A stretch of 64,000 nt of DNA, from positions 30,788 through 94,787 of the forward strand of contig JACERO010000075.1 in NCBI GenBank assembly GCA_013911135.1. Reading direction: 5' to 3'. The notes beneath the pieces were generated by a model that worked only from the letters and a program-made list of their open reading frames with translations, ran no database searches and was not told the DNA's origin. Shown one piece after another: positions 25,101-33,861 of the stretch. The position numbers and the translations under genes are program-made. How positions within the stretch are numbered: position 1 is the stretch's first letter; the number at the start of each line of letters is the position of its first letter. The DNA comes from Candidatus Nitrosopumilus sp. Its GTDB lineage: Archaea > Thermoproteota > Nitrososphaeria > Nitrososphaerales > Nitrosopumilaceae.

Positions 25101-25921
25101 GATTTGATGTAATTTCTGTTATCATCACCAATTTTCATATCATTAGCCAACGTTCCATTAAAAATTATTGAAGAACCTAGTTGTGGAAAAAATGAATTGT
25201 AAATTGGGATTTGACTTCCCTTTCCACCTTGAGACACATCTAGAAAGACTCCTTGTTTTGTTACATATGCTGAAGATGTCATGTAAGATGGAATAGGTTT
25301 ACTGTAATTTCTAATAATTTCATTTTTGTCAATATATGCAAAGAAAGTTGCATTTGTTAAAATAATTCCTTGACCGTCAGGATCAAGCATTATAGGATGA
25401 TTTTTCTCATCTCTAGCAAGAGAATGTTGAATGTCTAGATTAGAGAAATCAACTCCGGTATCTATAATTGCAATTGTGGTCCCATTTCCTGTAACACCAT
25501 AATTTTTTTGTGCAATATCAGAGCGAGATATCTGAGCAATTCTAGATGCATCGTTTAGATCATCAGTAGAATGAAAATCTAATTGAAAATCTTCAATTAC
25601 ATCATATCCTTGAGAGATTAAACTTGATGCGTTCTTCTCTGAAAGTATTGTTACATAGAAAAATCCACTATCAGAATGAATTCCATACAAAGGATTGTTT
25701 TTTAAAAAATCAGAATTTTGTGAATTTGTTCCAAAAATTAGATACCGTTTAAAATTGTTTTCAGCAAAAAAGTTAGAATCAATTTGAATAATACCTGAAT
25801 CAAATTCAATTTGTTTTGGCATACTTTCTTCAAAAACCATATCTCCAGGAATAAATGCATAAGAATTTGTCGCCGCAGTTAATAGCAGTATTATCGAAAA
25901 GAAAATCGCCACTTTGGACAT
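22127..25921 (-). CDS. large membrane-anchored subtilisin-like protease (S8)
   Basis: A 1264-residue extracellular serine protease. The start at 25921 gives a clean signal peptide (MSKVAIFFSIILLLTAATNSYAF); the longer reading from 25969 adds a hydrophilic leader. The triad is visible: Asp154 in AIIDTGVD, His424 in VGHGTSSAAS, and Ser648 in GGTSMAAPIVSGSAAI. About 270 residues between Asp and His form an unusually large insert. After the catalytic domain come several hundred residues of beta-rich domains, then a Ser/Asn-rich stalk and a C-terminal membrane helix (GIVIGLVIGAAIGTVIIFII) ending in basic residues. Its start falls just after the stop of the neighbouring secreted protein, suggesting joint expression. 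It may process envelope proteins. Confidence 0.93.
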   Translation of the reverse strand: MSKVAIFFSIILLLTAATNSYAFIPGDMVFEESMPKQIEFDSGIIQIDSNFFAENNFKRYLIFGTNSQNSDFLKNNPLYGIHSDSGFFYVTILSEKNASSLISQGYDVIEDFQLDFHSTDDLNDASRIAQISRSDIAQKNYGVTGNGTTIAIIDTGVDFSNLDIQHSLARDEKNHPIMLDPDGQGIILTNATFFAYIDKNEIIRNYSKPIPSYMTSSAYVTKQGVFLDVSQGGKGSQIPIYNSFFPQLGSSIIFNGTLANDMKIGDDNRNYIKSKSGVYHLGIIYQGAIQGPLARIQVVPVLVVDSFISGVYDTIIPDMSTSWEDYTRFDLKAGQRPEYDFDFTDEKPIVLGSGKEFLVYDSNNDGKNDYSAGTFGARVLDVYGVMQDKTADIDDTIKAINGTLLPTLDPDGEFFGLMTDFVGHGTSSAASITSRGHEVYDIYNSTEKFTITGVAPGAKIIPVKALWFGDTVYGWLWSAGFDNTKHDWKFSGKTRVDIISNSWGVSAFPSFKTSPGMDILSLILSVLVTPHSLDDDYPGVTIVSSAGNSGHGYGTIGLPNASPFGISVGATTNNVFVGYGPFKDQPRFGNTISHYNDVVDFSSRGPSSIGDPKPDLMSIGAYGFTPSSVLKIKKDSKAESFSLFGGTSMAAPIVSGSAAILMEGMKNQSQTIDPFTIKNILMSTATDLENDPFTQGSGLVDVSSALDYVNGKDGLFMVHNDASYQNIKKLLDPAIDNVNSTAIGFEKFQLPSNSIPMTSWFAEQLLPGERSSATFTIVNPSENEIKINVIPKKLSLIAKNEFNGVTTVHQQDSILNKSGAYIPNYVKLSDVKPHSTLDEFFDETDPIPDDSSLMILNVNFPFDSFMNDTSDVYASDIKISSLYIYDWLDNNNDTKISSDELSLVNRAGSWGTVQELRVTDPNEKFEGTPLVGVYPVPTRFSYWLGDTKMNSTSMDYTLSASYYQKEKWSVIWPESQTVTIPPKDIATIDVTLIAPTDLQTGVYQGFLTFEGEKHLVNAPVSFVIKQLVDQNDSFVIVKGKQSDDVLYGNGYIKGAFDMANRYMAGDWRQYYFDIQDESINSAAVELSWITDDTNLAVFVMDPSGQIVQTNVPSGVFGHFLGWPSLDWLGNSIFSQGGGFFPVKNKDDTSTVLYVPINQTGTYTLLTHSTLFGGNSTTEPITLAAKFTNISSQVEQVETEFESNDSILENDYNTISKTKIIPDDSLSINNSGNSDSSFSLGIVIGLVIGAAIGTVIIFIIRIKPN

Positions 25922-25946
25922 CAATAAATTTTCTTTGGTAGTATTA

Positions 25947-26921
25947 TTATAACTGTCTTCTTCGTGCAAGAATTGTAATTTGTAAGGCTACAATAAGTCC
26001 AATAGATGCAATAATTGGCAACATTAATGCATTGAGTTGAGAGGAAGCTTCACTAATGAATTTTACAGAATCAGATATGGTTCCAATATTTTCATCAATT
26101 TGACTACTTGCATACTCTAGAGTAGTATCAAATCCTTTAATTTCAGATTTTAGATTATCAAGCTCATTTGAGGTCTCATCTAGAATTGAGTTTAGTTTAA
26201 TTATTTGATTAGAAATTCCTCCAAGGTCTTGACTTAGAACATTTGTTGCAGCAGAGCCATGAGATGTTGTTCCTTGACTAAAAGCAACAACATGAAAGAC
26301 ATGTGTTCCTTCTTCTTTTGCAGTATAATCAACAAAGTACAATCCTTGGTGTAATACATTAAATGCATTAGCCAAAGAAATAGAACGACCAGATGGTAAA
26401 TGGACATGAGTTGTTTTCAGTAACTCAGTAGGATCATTTCCAATTAAGAGACCATCACTAGTTGTTTGTACAAAAACTCGAAATGATTGATTTATCGCAG
26501 CAGTTTCAGGTGCAAAGACCAAAGTATTCACAAATCTTTCCACAGTTACATCAAGTAGTTCAGTTGTAGATGAGAACTTTACATCAATTTTTTTAGAAGC
26601 TCCATTTTGTTCAGTACTAATTACCTCAACTGTGTATGTTCCATATGGAAAATTTGTTGAGGGTTCTGGCCAAATTAACAGACCATAATTAAAAGAACCA
26701 TCGAGTTCAGTAGTAATTTGATCAAATTTTGCAATTGTTTCATCAGGAGCAAAAAGTCGTATAATCAAATTTTCTTCAGATAATCCAGTTCCATAAATTT
26801 GTAGATTATGTTCAGGAGAGTAAACCTTACTGTTAGTGGATAACTCAAGTTCTGAAAATGAATTAGGAGTATTTACAAGTAGAAGAACTACCAATGCAGA
26901 AAATAAAATTTGAAATTTCAT
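25947..26921 (-). CDS. secreted C-terminally anchored beta-domain/coiled-coil protein
   Basis: A 324-residue protein with signal peptide (FQILFSALVVLLLVNTPNSF), two Ig-like segments beginning LELSTNSKVYSPEHNLQIYG, a predicted coiled coil at about residues 230-290 (repeated Ile/Leu/Glu/Asn heptads around ETSNELDNLKSEIKG), and a C-terminal membrane helix (LMLPIIASIGLIVALQITIL) followed by ARRRQL. The fold suggests a surface protein that forms oligomers. The subtilase gene starts 25 bases downstream of its stop, so the two may act together. No catalytic motif is visible. Confidence 0.75.
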   Translation of the reverse strand: MKFQILFSALVVLLLVNTPNSFSELELSTNSKVYSPEHNLQIYGTGLSEENLIIRLFAPDETIAKFDQITTELDGSFNYGLLIWPEPSTNFPYGTYTVEVISTEQNGASKKIDVKFSSTTELLDVTVERFVNTLVFAPETAAINQSFRVFVQTTSDGLLIGNDPTELLKTTHVHLPSGRSISLANAFNVLHQGLYFVDYTAKEEGTHVFHVVAFSQGTTSHGSAATNVLSQDLGGISNQIIKLNSILDETSNELDNLKSEIKGFDTTLEYASSQIDENIGTISDSVKFISEASSQLNALMLPIIASIGLIVALQITILARRRQL

Positions 26922-26995
26922 TTTAATTAATTGTTAATAGTCTACTAGATATTACTTCTGGAAAAATTGTCTATAACTATTGTTAAGTGGGATTC

Positions 26996-27010
26996 AAAAA
27001 AAGAAAAAAA
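26996..27010 (-). terminator. T-tract terminator of the S-layer gene
   Basis: Downstream of the S-layer stop (27029) the minus strand carries two closely spaced T runs of seven, separated by a C. This is a typical archaeal oligo-T termination signal. No hairpin is needed or obvious. Confidence 0.55.
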
Positions 27011-27028
27011 GGAAAGTTTGAACTAGTT

Positions 27029-30000
27029 TTAGTTTACGTTGACAGTTATACTAACTGGTGGTGATAGCGCAGTTGGATTATCAACAGACTCCCAAACAAA
27101 TACAGTAGCAGTATATGCTCCTGCTCCACTTGGTGTCCATGATACAGCTGGGCTGAATGATTGACCACTTGAAAGTGAACCTGTAATCCAGTCTAATTTG
27201 ACTGTAACACCGTCACTATCCTGAACCTGTAACAAGTATGCAAATACTTGCTCTCTATCCTGACCATTTGCTAAGTCAGCAGTGAATTGTACCTGTTGGT
27301 CAACGGAAACAGAATCTAAGCTGTTACCGAATGCATCAACGGTTCTCAAGTTAGCAGCTGGTGCTCTCTCGAGAGGTGGTACTACAGTGCCGATTAGTGT
27401 AGTGGCAGTAATATCAAGTTCATCTGCAGTTGTGTACGGATCTGGTAGTGTATTGTCCTCATATTCTGCGGTGACAGTGTCACCTTCTGCGACTCTGAGT
27501 CTGTGACCAGATGATTCATCGGTAGTTGTGAAGAACACAGTACCTTCGAATATTCCGGTTGCCTCATTAGTCTCAGTTACAGTAAGGTCAATACCTCCGG
27601 CGTCGGAGTCAGACCACACGTCGACCTCGAAGTTGTCGACTGCTTCTGGATTAAAGTTCATATCTGGATCAATTACTCTTACAACACCTGTTCCGCTAGC
27701 TGGGTAACTTGCTTCTAACCATTGAGTTTCACCTATATTCCATCTGATAAGTGCTGAACCGACTACAGTTTCATCCTCTGAGAATTCAAAGGATACTGTA
27801 AGTCCGTCATCATCATCTGTTGGTAATAGTCCATCTGTTGGACCACCATTATCAGTGGATATAAGACCTGATGCGTCACTACCAGTACCATCGCCATCTG
27901 CATCCTGTGTTGTAAATCCAGTAAGGATTACTTCACCGGTGAAGATGCCTGTGTCGGTTCCAGTTTCAACGAGTTTATAATTGTCAAGATCGAATCCTCT
28001 AGTTGAGACCTTTATTGGGTCTGCAGCTTCGTTTCCGATTTCGTCAATTAGATCACCGTCAAAGTTGTGATCTGGAGCGACAATAGTAATGTAGACTTTA
28101 TCAGTCCATGTGTAAACTTTTTGGTCAAGCTCAACAGTTGCACCGAAGTTTGAAGTAAAGAGTGTAATGTTTACATCTTCATCTTCATCACCTACATAGT
28201 CAGATCCGGATGGACCCCAATCAGTATACTCTAATATGATTTCTTCACCTCTTTCAAGGGTATCAGAGTTTAACTCTTGAGGAATCTCGATAACAATCTG
28301 GAAGATACCAGTACTGTCACCTGTTTCTCTAAAGTCTGTTGGTTCTGGATCAAAGGCTACTGCTGCACCGGTCACACCAAGGTTGCCCATAGTAGTGGTT
28401 GCTGCATCAGAGTCCCATTCGATCAAGTCCAAGTCATAGGTCTCAGCACCATCATTGTCAAGATCAAAGTCTGGCTCAATGAGTGTTAAGATCATGTCGG
28501 AACCGATAATGTAAACTGATTTGTCGGATTGCAATACACCGTTTCTTAGGTCAAATGTAGCAGAGTCAGTAACAGTATTTTGGTCACCTGAAGCATCAGC
28601 AGGATCAGTGTATTCTACTTGGAGAATATCTCCTTGTAAGATACAGTAATCTTGACCTGATGCTGAGGCGGCGTCAAATCTTGCTGACTCGTTATTATCT
28701 GCAGCAGTAGTGCCATCTAGTGGTGTATATTTTGAACCACTTGGGCATGTTGCTGATGCTGGACCGTCAGTGTATCTGATAGATAGATCTAATTCGTAAA
28801 TACCTGAACTTGGGTCAATTTCATCAATTGGACCAAGTTGTCTTGTAGCGGTTGGAGCATCATCACCGACGTCAAGTAAGCCGTCGAGTGCTGTTGGACC
28901 ACCTGCATAACCTAGTACGACCTCATCAGAACCTCTGATAACAGAGATCTTGATAGGACCTACAGCATCACCTGTAGTACCTGTAGTGAGGGTATTAGTG
29001 GTATTTGCGGCTATGAAATCTACACCAGCTGGGTTAATGTCAAAGTCAGGATCATTCACTCTTACGTGAATAGTTAGATCTCCACCAACAAGGGTTTCTC
29101 CTGCAGTATCGTCTAAGACGGTAAGTGCATCACCTAATCCAGTTGCGTGAACTGGGAATAAGGATCTGCCTGCTGGAGCTTCAGAAGAATTGGCAGTAAA
29201 GTCACCAGAGCCACCAAATGGTACTGGATAAACTGTTCTATCAAGACTTACTGAGCCTGTGTTAGCGCGTACGCCTGCAGAGTCACCAACTTCTATAATT
29301 TCACCAGATGCATCTCTATAGTCAACATAGTTGACTTCAATGTCGAGTCCGGTGGTGGTTTCTGGTACACCTGTTGTGCCTATAGCACCATCAGGTCTAC
29401 ACCAATCTGCTTGGATTAAGAAGCTGCCTTCAAATACACCTGTTGATGCACCCGTTTCTTTTAATGTGAATTGGGTAGCTGCGAGACCATCAAAGCCTCC
29501 AGGATCACAAGGATCTTCATTTGTCCATTTAGCGTCGTCAAATGTAACATCAAGTAGTCTACCTTGAGAACCAAATGATAAGGTCTCCAAGTTAGTTCCA
29601 CTAACTGGTGTTACTGAGCCGTCACCAACGTCAACTCCTACTTGGTCGTTATCTACATCATCACTACCTGTGGTATCGTCGACACCAAGGTTGACAACAG
29701 TGTAAATATCGTTAAGATCAGAGTCTACGTTAAGATCTACGTCTTCTAGAGTAATAATTACAGTGTCAGCTATCTTGTATGAATCTTGATTCAGTGATAC
29801 AACACCAGAATGACTTGGAGCTGCTTCTCTATCAGAGACAGTTGTAAGTTCACCTTCTTGATCTACATCAAGATATGAAACTTGAGGTGCATCTTCATCA
29901 GTGAGATCCTCAATTACAATGAATGATGGATCATCAGCGATTGGAGTGATATTTAAGTAGGTACTCTCATCGAAGATGTTTAGTTGGTTCACCATGACAT

Positions 30001-32314
30001 ACTCAAGGGATCCGATAAAGATACCTGTGTTGTCACCTGTTTCTTCAACTTCAATTCTGATGATTTGGTTTGCAATCCTTTCGGATGCTTGCACACCATC
30101 ATCACTAAAGCCGAATGAGAAGAAGTCTACTACAATTGGATTAGCAGCTAAACCGTTACCATTGATAGTGGTATTACCACTTGTAACAATAGCGATACCA
30201 ATTGAATTGGTAGCTGTGGTTGTAGATGTACCTTCTGTAGCACCATTGAATATGGCATCATTGACTGTTGTGTTTAAGCCTGTGAGGCTTTGTGCAGCAA
30301 CATTGTTAACAAGTCCAAGAACACCTACGGTTGATGCTGTAACATTTGTACCAGCGGCGTTAATAATACCGTCAGTACCAGATGTATTCAACAAGTAAAC
30401 ATCATAAGTGTTGGTTGTGGATAGACTGTTAAGATCTACATTCAAGAAGTTGTGTCCAGTGAAGAATGCACCAGTTTCATCAGTGATTGTAGATGTCAAA
30501 TCTGAGAATGTTGTACCTAAGTCAATGATCAATCCACTAGCAAAGTTAGTTGTGTTAAGATCAGTAGCAGTAGTGTTTGTAATGATTGCTCTTTCACTGA
30601 ATGAATCAACGGCTGCTGTTGCAGTAACGTTTCTGTGACCATTACTAGCAAAAGTGTTCAAATCACCAGCGTTAGAAGAACCGGTTAAGGTAATTCCTGG
30701 CCATCCAACATACAATACTTGTGGAGTTGAAGTGCCTTCACCCAAAGTAAATGGATCACCAGTTTCTAATGCTGGGATTATTGTTATATCTGGATTAGAT
30801 ACAACAAGATCTTCATCTACTCTACTGTTTTTGTTTTGATCTGCATCAACAACTTCAACGGGGATTTCTTCACCAGAATTCCATTCATCATCGATTGGTT
30901 GAATTTCAACCGATCCATATGAGTAATCTGTATTGATAGATACTGGACTTGCGTTATAATCTATAGTTGCAGAGGTACCTTGTAAAGCACCATCAGTAAT
31001 TATGAGTATAGAAGTATCAGTACTATCGTCAAAGGTGCGGAATTCACCCGTATTTGGTTCGTATTCAGTAATTGTAACTGGTTGTGTGTTACGAGCTAAA
31101 CCATTATCTGCTATACCACCAACGATACAAGTTTCTGCTGCTTGAGCATCAGAACAAGTAATCACAGTGTCCTGGTTGTCTTGAAGTGTCAAGACAGGAG
31201 TAGATACTGATTGTGCATTAGTATCTATAATCAAGACAGCATTATCTCGGATCATCATAGTTGATAATACAGGAGAGATATCGATGATACCACCTGTAAT
31301 ACCTGCACCTTGAATACCACCACTTTCATCAAATACTTGATAATTTGTGGATGCTCCATCATTATCTCCTGCGGCTGTGTCAGCTGCAAGATAAGTAGAG
31401 TTGGTACCAAATGTCCAAGAGTCTTCGTCAGTAGGGTCAATATTCAACCATGTATCCCAAATGATAGCGTGAACTGCAGCACCTTGAGGATAGACTTCTC
31501 TATCGATGTCTACTCTAGTTACTGCGTTCTCTTCATCGTCTAGCAGTTGATCAACTGTATCAAAGGTAAGTGTAACCGATTGAGGATCACCACCTTTGTC
31601 ATACAGTACTTTAACTGGACCAGTTGGATTTAGGTCATATAGTTGAATGAAAGGCCAGAAATTTACATCTCTAAGATCAATTTGACCTATGTCAGTTGCA
31701 AAGAATGTATTAATATCCTCTGCTTCTCTGACGACATTTTCATGCAGTGTACCATTAGCTGCTGTACCACTGAATGCAGTACAGTCTGCTACTGGTGTTG
31801 TATCTTGAGCTGCGGTACCATTTACGCCTCCTGTTGCATTTGTTGCAACAGCTATTGCAACAGTTTGAGAAAATAATGCTGTATTATCATCTGAAAATAT
31901 TGTGGAAGTTTTTCCACAAAATGTACCGAAGTCAAGTCCGGCAAGAGCGCCGGCTGTAGTAACACCTTCTGTTGTGGCGTCTGCAATATATGCCTGAGTT
32001 GCGTCTGCAAAGTAAGCATACCATTTACCATCTGTGCTTTGAACCATTCTAAGTTCATTGCCTCCAACGGTAACGGTTGGTTCACCTTTTGATTCATCTG
32101 TATCAATAAGAGCTGGATCAGTGACAATAACCTCAATTACTTGAGGTCCTGACATGAAATCCTGAAACCTTGAGCTTTCTGCGGAGACAAATAGGTCGGG
32201 GTTGGCTGCATGTGCGGCTGGCATAAAGCCAGGAAATGCAAAGGTCATACCACCAGCGACCATAATTGTCATTAATGTAAGACTAGTTATTTTTCGTCCT
32301 AATTCGTTATTCAT
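27029..32314 (-). CDS. S-layer-like giant surface protein
   Basis: A 1761-residue secreted acidic protein resembling the major thaumarchaeal S-layer protein. The signal peptide spans about residues 1-36 (TLMTIMVAGGMTFAFPGFMP, cleavage at AHAANPD). The body is a series of beta-domains rich in Asp, Thr, Gly and Ser. A recurring element ends many domains (ETGDNTGIF, ETGASTGVF, ETGDSTGIF, ETGTDTGIF, TNEATGIF). The C terminus ends in an Ig-like domain (PPVSITVNVN) with no membrane helix. Codon use is more GC-rich and even than in neighbours, as expected for a very highly expressed gene. Calcium binding and lattice formation are inferred from acidic composition and family knowledge. It is transcribed alone. 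Confidence 0.9.
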   Translation of the reverse strand: MNNELGRKITSLTLMTIMVAGGMTFAFPGFMPAAHAANPDLFVSAESSRFQDFMSGPQVIEVIVTDPALIDTDESKGEPTVTVGGNELRMVQSTDGKWYAYFADATQAYIADATTEGVTTAGALAGLDFGTFCGKTSTIFSDDNTALFSQTVAIAVATNATGGVNGTAAQDTTPVADCTAFSGTAANGTLHENVVREAEDINTFFATDIGQIDLRDVNFWPFIQLYDLNPTGPVKVLYDKGGDPQSVTLTFDTVDQLLDDEENAVTRVDIDREVYPQGAAVHAIIWDTWLNIDPTDEDSWTFGTNSTYLAADTAAGDNDGASTNYQVFDESGGIQGAGITGGIIDISPVLSTMMIRDNAVLIIDTNAQSVSTPVLTLQDNQDTVITCSDAQAAETCIVGGIADNGLARNTQPVTITEYEPNTGEFRTFDDSTDTSILIITDGALQGTSATIDYNASPVSINTDYSYGSVEIQPIDDEWNSGEEIPVEVVDADQNKNSRVDEDLVVSNPDITIIPALETGDPFTLGEGTSTPQVLYVGWPGITLTGSSNAGDLNTFASNGHRNVTATAAVDSFSERAIITNTTATDLNTTNFASGLIIDLGTTFSDLTSTITDETGAFFTGHNFLNVDLNSLSTTNTYDVYLLNTSGTDGIINAAGTNVTASTVGVLGLVNNVAAQSLTGLNTTVNDAIFNGATEGTSTTTATNSIGIAIVTSGNTTINGNGLAANPIVVDFFSFGFSDDGVQASERIANQIIRIEVEETGDNTGIFIGSLEYVMVNQLNIFDESTYLNITPIADDPSFIVIEDLTDEDAPQVSYLDVDQEGELTTVSDREAAPSHSGVVSLNQDSYKIADTVIITLEDVDLNVDSDLNDIYTVVNLGVDDTTGSDDVDNDQVGVDVGDGSVTPVSGTNLETLSFGSQGRLLDVTFDDAKWTNEDPCDPGGFDGLAATQFTLKETGASTGVFEGSFLIQADWCRPDGAIGTTGVPETTTGLDIEVNYVDYRDASGEIIEVGDSAGVRANTGSVSLDRTVYPVPFGGSGDFTANSSEAPAGRSLFPVHATGLGDALTVLDDTAGETLVGGDLTIHVRVNDPDFDINPAGVDFIAANTTNTLTTGTTGDAVGPIKISVIRGSDEVVLGYAGGPTALDGLLDVGDDAPTATRQLGPIDEIDPSSGIYELDLSIRYTDGPASATCPSGSKYTPLDGTTAADNNESARFDAASASGQDYCILQGDILQVEYTDPADASGDQNTVTDSATFDLRNGVLQSDKSVYIIGSDMILTLIEPDFDLDNDGAETYDLDLIEWDSDAATTTMGNLGVTGAAVAFDPEPTDFRETGDSTGIFQIVIEIPQELNSDTLERGEEIILEYTDWGPSGSDYVGDEDEDVNITLFTSNFGATVELDQKVYTWTDKVYITIVAPDHNFDGDLIDEIGNEAADPIKVSTRGFDLDNYKLVETGTDTGIFTGEVILTGFTTQDADGDGTGSDASGLISTDNGGPTDGLLPTDDDDGLTVSFEFSEDETVVGSALIRWNIGETQWLEASYPASGTGVVRVIDPDMNFNPEAVDNFEVDVWSDSDAGGIDLTVTETNEATGIFEGTVFFTTTDESSGHRLRVAEGDTVTAEYEDNTLPDPYTTADELDITATTLIGTVVPPLERAPAANLRTVDAFGNSLDSVSVDQQVQFTADLANGQDREQVFAYLLQVQDSDGVTVKLDWITGSLSSGQSFSPAVSWTPSGAGAYTATVFVWESVDNPTALSPPVSITVNVN

Positions 32315-32340
32315 GTTATTGATAATTTTCTTTAAAATTT

Positions 32341-32350
32341 GTATTTAAGC
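32341..32350 (-). promoter_or_regulatory. TATA box of the S-layer gene
   Basis: The minus strand reads GCTTAAATAC, about 30 bases before the ATG at 32314, giving a leader of only a few bases. Confidence 0.55.
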
Positions 32351-32354
32351 CTAA

Positions 32355-32369
32355 TGGACGATTTGTCCA
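32355..32369. promoter_or_regulatory. inverted repeat upstream of the S-layer TATA box
   Basis: TGGAC-GATTT-GTCCA is a perfect 5-base inverted repeat with a 5-base spacer, immediately upstream of the TATA box where BRE and activator sites lie. It could be an operator; a short palindrome may also occur by chance in this 215-base AT-rich gap. Nothing else is seen in the gap. Confidence 0.35.
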
Positions 32370-32529
32370 CAATTTGAGAAAATATTGTGATTTTTGTAAG
32401 AAATTCCAGGTTTTTATAAAAATATTATAAAATATGGTTATAAAAATCATATTTTACCGCCTTATCTATTGTTTGATCTTTAAATTTTTCATATTTTTCA
32501 TATAATTTATGAAATTTTTACAGCCTATT

Positions 32530-33861
32530 TTACGCCTTGATCTCTTTACCGAGGAGACTTTTGTATAATGCTATTGCATCAGCCTCATCTTTTGAGCCTA
32601 CCACAACAGCAGATCCCTTTTTCATAAAACTAACAGAGAGATCATTTGTTTTCATGGATAATCCCAGAGTACCTTGATTCTCAACTATGAATCCCTTTTC
32701 TTTTGCAATTGTAATGACACCATTTACATTAAGATCAAATGTTTCAGTTGGAGTAATCGAATAAGTTCGCTTGCCACGATTTCGTCCACATAATTCTTCT
32801 AGAATTAATTCTTCTTTTGGTACAACTTCAAGTTTACCTGTTCCACAAATTGGACATTCATCAGCTCTGAATGTTCTTGTACTGTTAAAGTCAAGATTTT
32901 CTAAATCAATGTGTAAAATTCTTTCAGACAGACTAGGTTTTTTTCCAATAATAATTTTTACAGCTTCTGCAACTTCAATTCCTCCAACAATTGAAAGTAT
33001 TGATGGATGTACTCCTTCAATACTACATGTTGGCATTGTGTCTTCATCTAATTCAGGAAACATACAAAAGTAACATGCACTTTGTTTTGGTAAAACTGTA
33101 AATGCTTGTCCTGAAACTCCAACTGCAGCTCCTGTTACAAATGGAATATTAAATTGAACACATGCTTTGTTTAATGCATATCTAGCATTGACACTATCAA
33201 GTGCATCAATTACAACATCACATCCTTCAATAACTTCAAGTGCAGTGTAATCATTTACAGAAACTGCTAGTGCTTCTATTGTACAATCGGGATTTAGTTT
33301 CTGCAATTTTTTTGCAGCAATTTCTACTTTTATTTGACCAACATCATCTTCATCAAACATTGTCTGTCTATGTAAATTAGATAATTCAATTACATCTCTA
33401 TCAACAATACGTAAAGTTCCAACACCCATTGCGGCAAGTCTTGATGTTATTGGATTTCCTAAACCTCCAGTTCCAACAACACAAACTTTGGAATTTTTTA
33501 ATTTTAATTGTCCTTGATAGCCAATCTCTTCAAGCATTACTTGTCGTGAAAATCTATCAAGTTCTTTAGAAGATAATTCTTCGGAACCACCAGCTACTGC
33601 AGGTAAAATGTAAATTTCATCTCCATCTTTGAGAACAGTTTCCATACCATCTGAAAATTTTGCATTTTTTCCATTAATGTAGATATTAATTAATGAGCGT
33701 GGTTTTCCATCATTTTCTAAAACTCTTCTCTTAAAATCATCACCCATTGATTCAGAGATTTTTGCAAATGCATTAGTTAATGAATCAGCTGAAATCTCAG
33801 TCTTTTTTTCTCCTCCGCCTTGATTTAGAACAGAAGGTATTGTGAATGTGATATTTGCCAT
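32530..33861 (-). CDS. MoaD-like/E1 (MoeB/ThiF) fusion protein
   Basis: A 443-residue fusion. Residues 1-92 form a ubiquitin-like MoaD/ThiS domain (ITFTIPS..., SLINIYINGKNAKF, LKDGDEIYILPAVAGG) with Gly91-Gly92 at the junction. Residues 93-370 form a MoeB/ThiF adenylyltransferase: SRQVMLEEIGYQGQ, CVVGTGGLGNP (nucleotide-binding), RIVDRDVIELSNLHRQ, a CYFC/CPIC zinc site and a candidate catalytic Cys in MPTCSIEGV. A further 100-residue domain follows. The start at 33861 gives a TAATG overlap with thrC; the longer upstream reading has no family match. It should activate a sulfur-carrier C terminus, possibly for molybdopterin, thiolated tRNA or amino acid synthesis. Confidence 0.9.
   Translation of the reverse strand: MANITFTIPSVLNQGGGEKKTEISADSLTNAFAKISESMGDDFKRRVLENDGKPRSLINIYINGKNAKFSDGMETVLKDGDEIYILPAVAGGSEELSSKELDRFSRQVMLEEIGYQGQLKLKNSKVCVVGTGGLGNPITSRLAAMGVGTLRIVDRDVIELSNLHRQTMFDEDDVGQIKVEIAAKKLQKLNPDCTIEALAVSVNDYTALEVIEGCDVVIDALDSVNARYALNKACVQFNIPFVTGAAVGVSGQAFTVLPKQSACYFCMFPELDEDTMPTCSIEGVHPSILSIVGGIEVAEAVKIIIGKKPSLSERILHIDLENLDFNSTRTFRADECPICGTGKLEVVPKEELILEELCGRNRGKRTYSITPTETFDLNVNGVITIAKEKGFIVENQGTLGLSMKTNDLSVSFMKKGSAVVVGSKDEADAIALYKSLLGKEIKA

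Noticed and set aside
29976..30398. 140-residue frame antisense to the S-layer gene
   Set aside because: It is a shadow of the Asp/Thr-rich coding frame on the other strand; composition is Val/Pro/Ser-rich with no domain.
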